DNA of 64,000 nucleotides, from positions 20,409,915 through 20,473,914 of the forward strand of contig CM025852.1 in assembly GCA_003952965.2 (NCBI GenBank), in the 5' to 3' direction. Numbering within the stretch: the stretch's first letter is position 1; each line of letters starts with the position of its first letter. Shown piece by piece: positions 60,964 to 64,000 of this stretch. The notes beneath the pieces are model-generated. The model was not told the DNA's origin, searched no databases, and saw only the letters and a program-made list of their open reading frames with translations. This stretch comes from Morella rubra. Taxonomy: Eukaryota > Streptophyta > Magnoliopsida > Fagales > Myricaceae. A program made the position numbers and the translations under genes.

Positions 60964-62063
60964 CTAATCATGCTCCGGATCGGGCTTAGTGGATTTGTCC
61001 CCCAGGAACTCACACATCTTCTCCATCTAATCCTCAATAGAGCCAACCTCCTCGACATCACATGCAAGGTGCCCGGAGTGGTAGTGAGAAATTGTTGCAA
61101 TCCCGTTGTTTGAGACTCCATAGAGGTCAAACAGGTCCCCAAGTTGATGAACAACTGATGCGTCGGCAAAATAATAGCATCAATCATCTCCTTCAGGTCC
61201 GTCAAACAAGCATCGGACCAGGCAGCTAGCTCCCCGGCATCATGACGAAGGGACTCCTCCTCTAACTGCGACTCCTTGGGAGCAGGAGCCAACGGTAGCT
61301 TCTGCCGCCTAATTTGAGCCTCAGAGCGGCTCAAAGTGATCCGACAGATTGGACTGAGAGGCAGCTTCCTTTCCTCGTCCCGACTATCCGTGCAACCCAC
61401 ACTATGGAGGAAGTGTGTCAAGAGTAGACTTTATGGCAACGCAATTGCAGAACTAATTTTCGCTTCAGATCGAAAAGTCATGAAGATGTACAGCGGTAAA
61501 TCCACAGTACCTCCTCTAGCCACGTACAGCATCAGCTCTCCTCTAGCTATAGAAAACTCTGTCGTGTGAGCCCTTGGCTCGATGTTGTAGGCAAAGATGA
61601 GGTGCAGAATATGCCAGAATGGAAGCATGTACCTCTGTCTTACAAAGGGTCCAACGACCACCACGTTCCGGCCTATGAATGTACAAAAGATGTCTTCCAC
61701 ATCTGGCTTGTTCTCCATCTCTACTTTAGGGTATGCTCGAATCCGCCTTTGCATCCCCATAAATGTCACTAGGATGTATGCTGACAACAGAAAGGTCACC
61801 CCGCGTACAGTGACGCTCCATACCTATGTATTAAGATCCGCAACATACAACAGTGTTGTGTAAAACTTTCGAAAAAGATCTACAGATGCTACGCCTTCTC
61901 TCTTCAGATACCCAATCCAACCCTGATCATCTAAAATATCGCCGATACTCCCACCCTGATATTTTATCTCCTTGAAGTCAACGACGAAAATCTCACGCTT
62001 CACGATGACCAATTGGCTCAGGATCTCAACCCGCTGCTGGGCCAGTCGCTCCTCCCGCGTCAT
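60964..62063 (-). pseudogene. PF20167-like transposon protein, unit 2
   Basis: Counterpart of 30163-31262, carrying the same first TAG. A one-base deletion near 61043 fuses the C-terminal helical frame to an out-of-frame tail. Confidence 0.7.
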
Positions 62064-64000
62064 ATAATCCTCTTGACTTTAAGGATCCTACTATGTAAAG
62101 CTCTTGGCAAATGAGGTAAATGACAAACGATGGTGTTTAGACATTTTTTAATCCGTAAAAAAATGTAAAAATAAATAAACTGTCAGTGAAAACCATCGGT
62201 ATGATGTAACATAGTGTTTGCACATCATATGAAGCAGTGTCGTCTTATCCAAAAAATGATCCGGACGTTTACCAAACGTCCGAACAGTAAATAAAATAAC
62301 TTAATTTTAGGGAACAAAAGTGCACACGCTATCATAACCGTCCGCAACAAAAATAATCGTTAAAAAATAATTCTAACATGTGTATATATCCTAAATAAAA
62401 CAACAACGAATATATGAAAAACGTCTGAACGCACAAATGACATCGTTCGAACGGCTATAGAAACGAAATAGTTTTAGAAAATATATGTATGTATATATTA
62501 TCAACAAAATGACAGCGTATAACGAACAAATGTCCGCACGAAAAATAAGCCGTCCTAACAGCGAATAAAATGACTTAGTTTAGTAAACAAGCATGTGCAC
62601 GCTAGAATAACAGTCCGCAACAAAAATACTCCTAAAAAATAAATTTTTAAAATGTGTATATATCCAAGACAACACAATAGCGTATAATAGCTCAACATCC
62701 ACACGTAACAATGCCTCCGCCCGAATGTCTGGTGAAAATGACGTAGTTCAAAACACATAAACACAAGTACATATCTTAAACTAAACGACGGCGTATAAAG
62801 CCAACGCCGTTCGCACATCACACTAATAACGTTCGCACAACAGTATTAAAACGGCAATGTTTACAAAACTAATCATAGAAAATTTAAAACTATCTGTCCA
62901 AACGGCTTCAACCATCAAGACGTGTCGTGGGGAAGAAGACAGAGTCGACTCAGCCACAGCCGGCCTCTCTCCCACCTCCAAAACTCCCTCAAATCAACAC
63001 TAAACAACACAAAATTATAACCTAAATAATCCTACAACATTAGGAAATTCATATCAATACAAATATTGGTCATCAAACAACTGTGGTGGCCGAAAATTGT
63101 TCATGAAAATTTCTACGTAAATAACTTAAAAAACATGATTTTTATGCCAAAAAATCAAATAAAAACATGAAAAATGTACCTGGATATGAAGAACTCCATA
63201 AAAAAGACGAAAAAGTAAGATTACTGGATGACAAAACGTGAGTATAGGTATGAGAAAGGAGAGAAAATGGTGTAAAAACTGTCAGTGTAAAATGCCTTTC
63301 AAATGGCTTTTGTTCGTCTTTAAAATATGTTCTCACCATTTGAACGGGCTGTTCATGCCATGCAGACGTTACCGTTTTCCATGTGGACCAATCAAATTCC
63401 TACGCGTTAAATTTCAAATCGTGAACAGTTAGGAAAATCTACTCGAAATGATGGCATTTGGATGATATAAGTCAATGCAGACAGCTACGGGCAGACAGAC
63501 ATGTAGAACGTGCAACATGGAGCACCACCATTTGCTTAAATTATAGTCGTACGCGTCCAGACTAGATAGAACCGTGAGGCCGCACACTACTGTTGTCCAC
63601 GATTGTCTGAAATAGACACATGTCAATCATGCACAGATTGTCCCAGTCGTTCGGACGTTATGCTCAAACCGTACGGATGAGAATGCAGATTTTGTGACAA
63701 TCTGACCCGCGTCACTAATGGGAGAAACTAGTGTTTTGTCACCCAAACGATGTGCACAAGGCTTCGCGTACCGTATGGACGCTTTTGCAGATGCCAACGA
63801 ATATTTTTAGTCACGAATATGTGACGTTTTGCCTTTCTTCACCCCTGAATACCGTGCGGATGTGTTTTAAGGACGTCTGGATGATTTTATAATTCTTAGC
63901 ACACCTTACGTAACAAAATTTTTATTTTGACGGGGAAGGGCATGATTTGGTGGCAAAATATTTGTTGACACCCGAAATTTTGACATCTAATGTAAATTTT

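Larger units (their letters stand above)
37309..64000 (+). repeat. Tandem duplication, unit 2 (continues beyond the window)
   Basis: Collinear with 6335-33199. It starts at TTCATGCATGTGTTGTTTTGAT inside the truncated integrase of the copia element. The window ends nine bases before the expected end of its CACTA element, so the unit 2 copy of gene B is just outside. Confidence 0.95.
53228..64000 (-). mobile_element. CACTA transposon, unit 2 (last nine bases outside the window)
   Basis: Counterpart of 22412-33208. It begins CACTACAACAAAA after AAG (53225-53227). The subterminal regions (53228-53946 and about 62064-64000) keep the GTGCGGAC/GTCCGCAC arrangement. Small indels are scattered through the coding region, so the two copies are broken at partly different places. 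Confidence 0.9.

Overview
The window is plant nuclear DNA, almost certainly from a eudicot. It is AT-rich, has spliced genes with GT-AG introns, and is dominated by plant transposable elements: Ty1/copia retrotransposons and solo LTRs, a CACTA (En/Spm) DNA transposon, a Tourist-like MITE, and LINE or retroposon tails. There is no bacterial gene organisation. I cannot name the species.

Layout. 1-617 is the 3' part of a long copia LTR (family B). 618-2733 is unassigned, with pyrimidine- and purine-rich tracts. 2734-6334 starts with a CACTA-type end carrying dense subterminal repeats, continues into minus-strand exon-like gene fragments, and is interrupted by a clean solo LTR (family A, target duplication TAAAT). 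From 6335 a unit of about 31 kb begins, and it starts again at 37309. The two units (6335-37308, and 37309 to beyond 64000) form a direct tandem duplication. 13.7-23.3 kb and its partner look almost identical; other stretches carry clustered differences.

Each unit contains, in order: remains of a family A LTR element with a nested family B solo LTR (target duplication GTTCT); a retroposon; a two-exon gene for a small secreted peptide (gene A, minus strand); a large inverted repeat around a core of MITE, copia fragment, receptor-kinase exon fragment and LINE tail; a 10.8-kb CACTA element with intact ends (CACTACAA / TTGTAGTG, target duplication AAG); and a second peptide gene of the same family (gene B, plus strand). 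Between gene B and unit 2 lies a truncated SIRE/Maximus-like copia element whose integrase stops exactly at the duplication junction.

Most notable: genes A and B share promoter, signal-peptide exon, intron start and 3'UTR, but the exon for the mature peptide is completely different (2 cysteines in A, 8 in B). The same exon is also the most altered spot between the two tandem copies of gene A. The CACTA element sits in the promoter of gene B, about 90 bp upstream of its ATG; the matching stretch of gene A's promoter shows the uninterrupted site. Transposon genes here are decayed, often by TAG stops where the family normally has CAG or TGG. The patchy divergence between units could be biological (gene conversion, diversifying selection) or an assembly effect (two haplotypes joined head to tail, uneven consensus quality); the sequence alone cannot decide.
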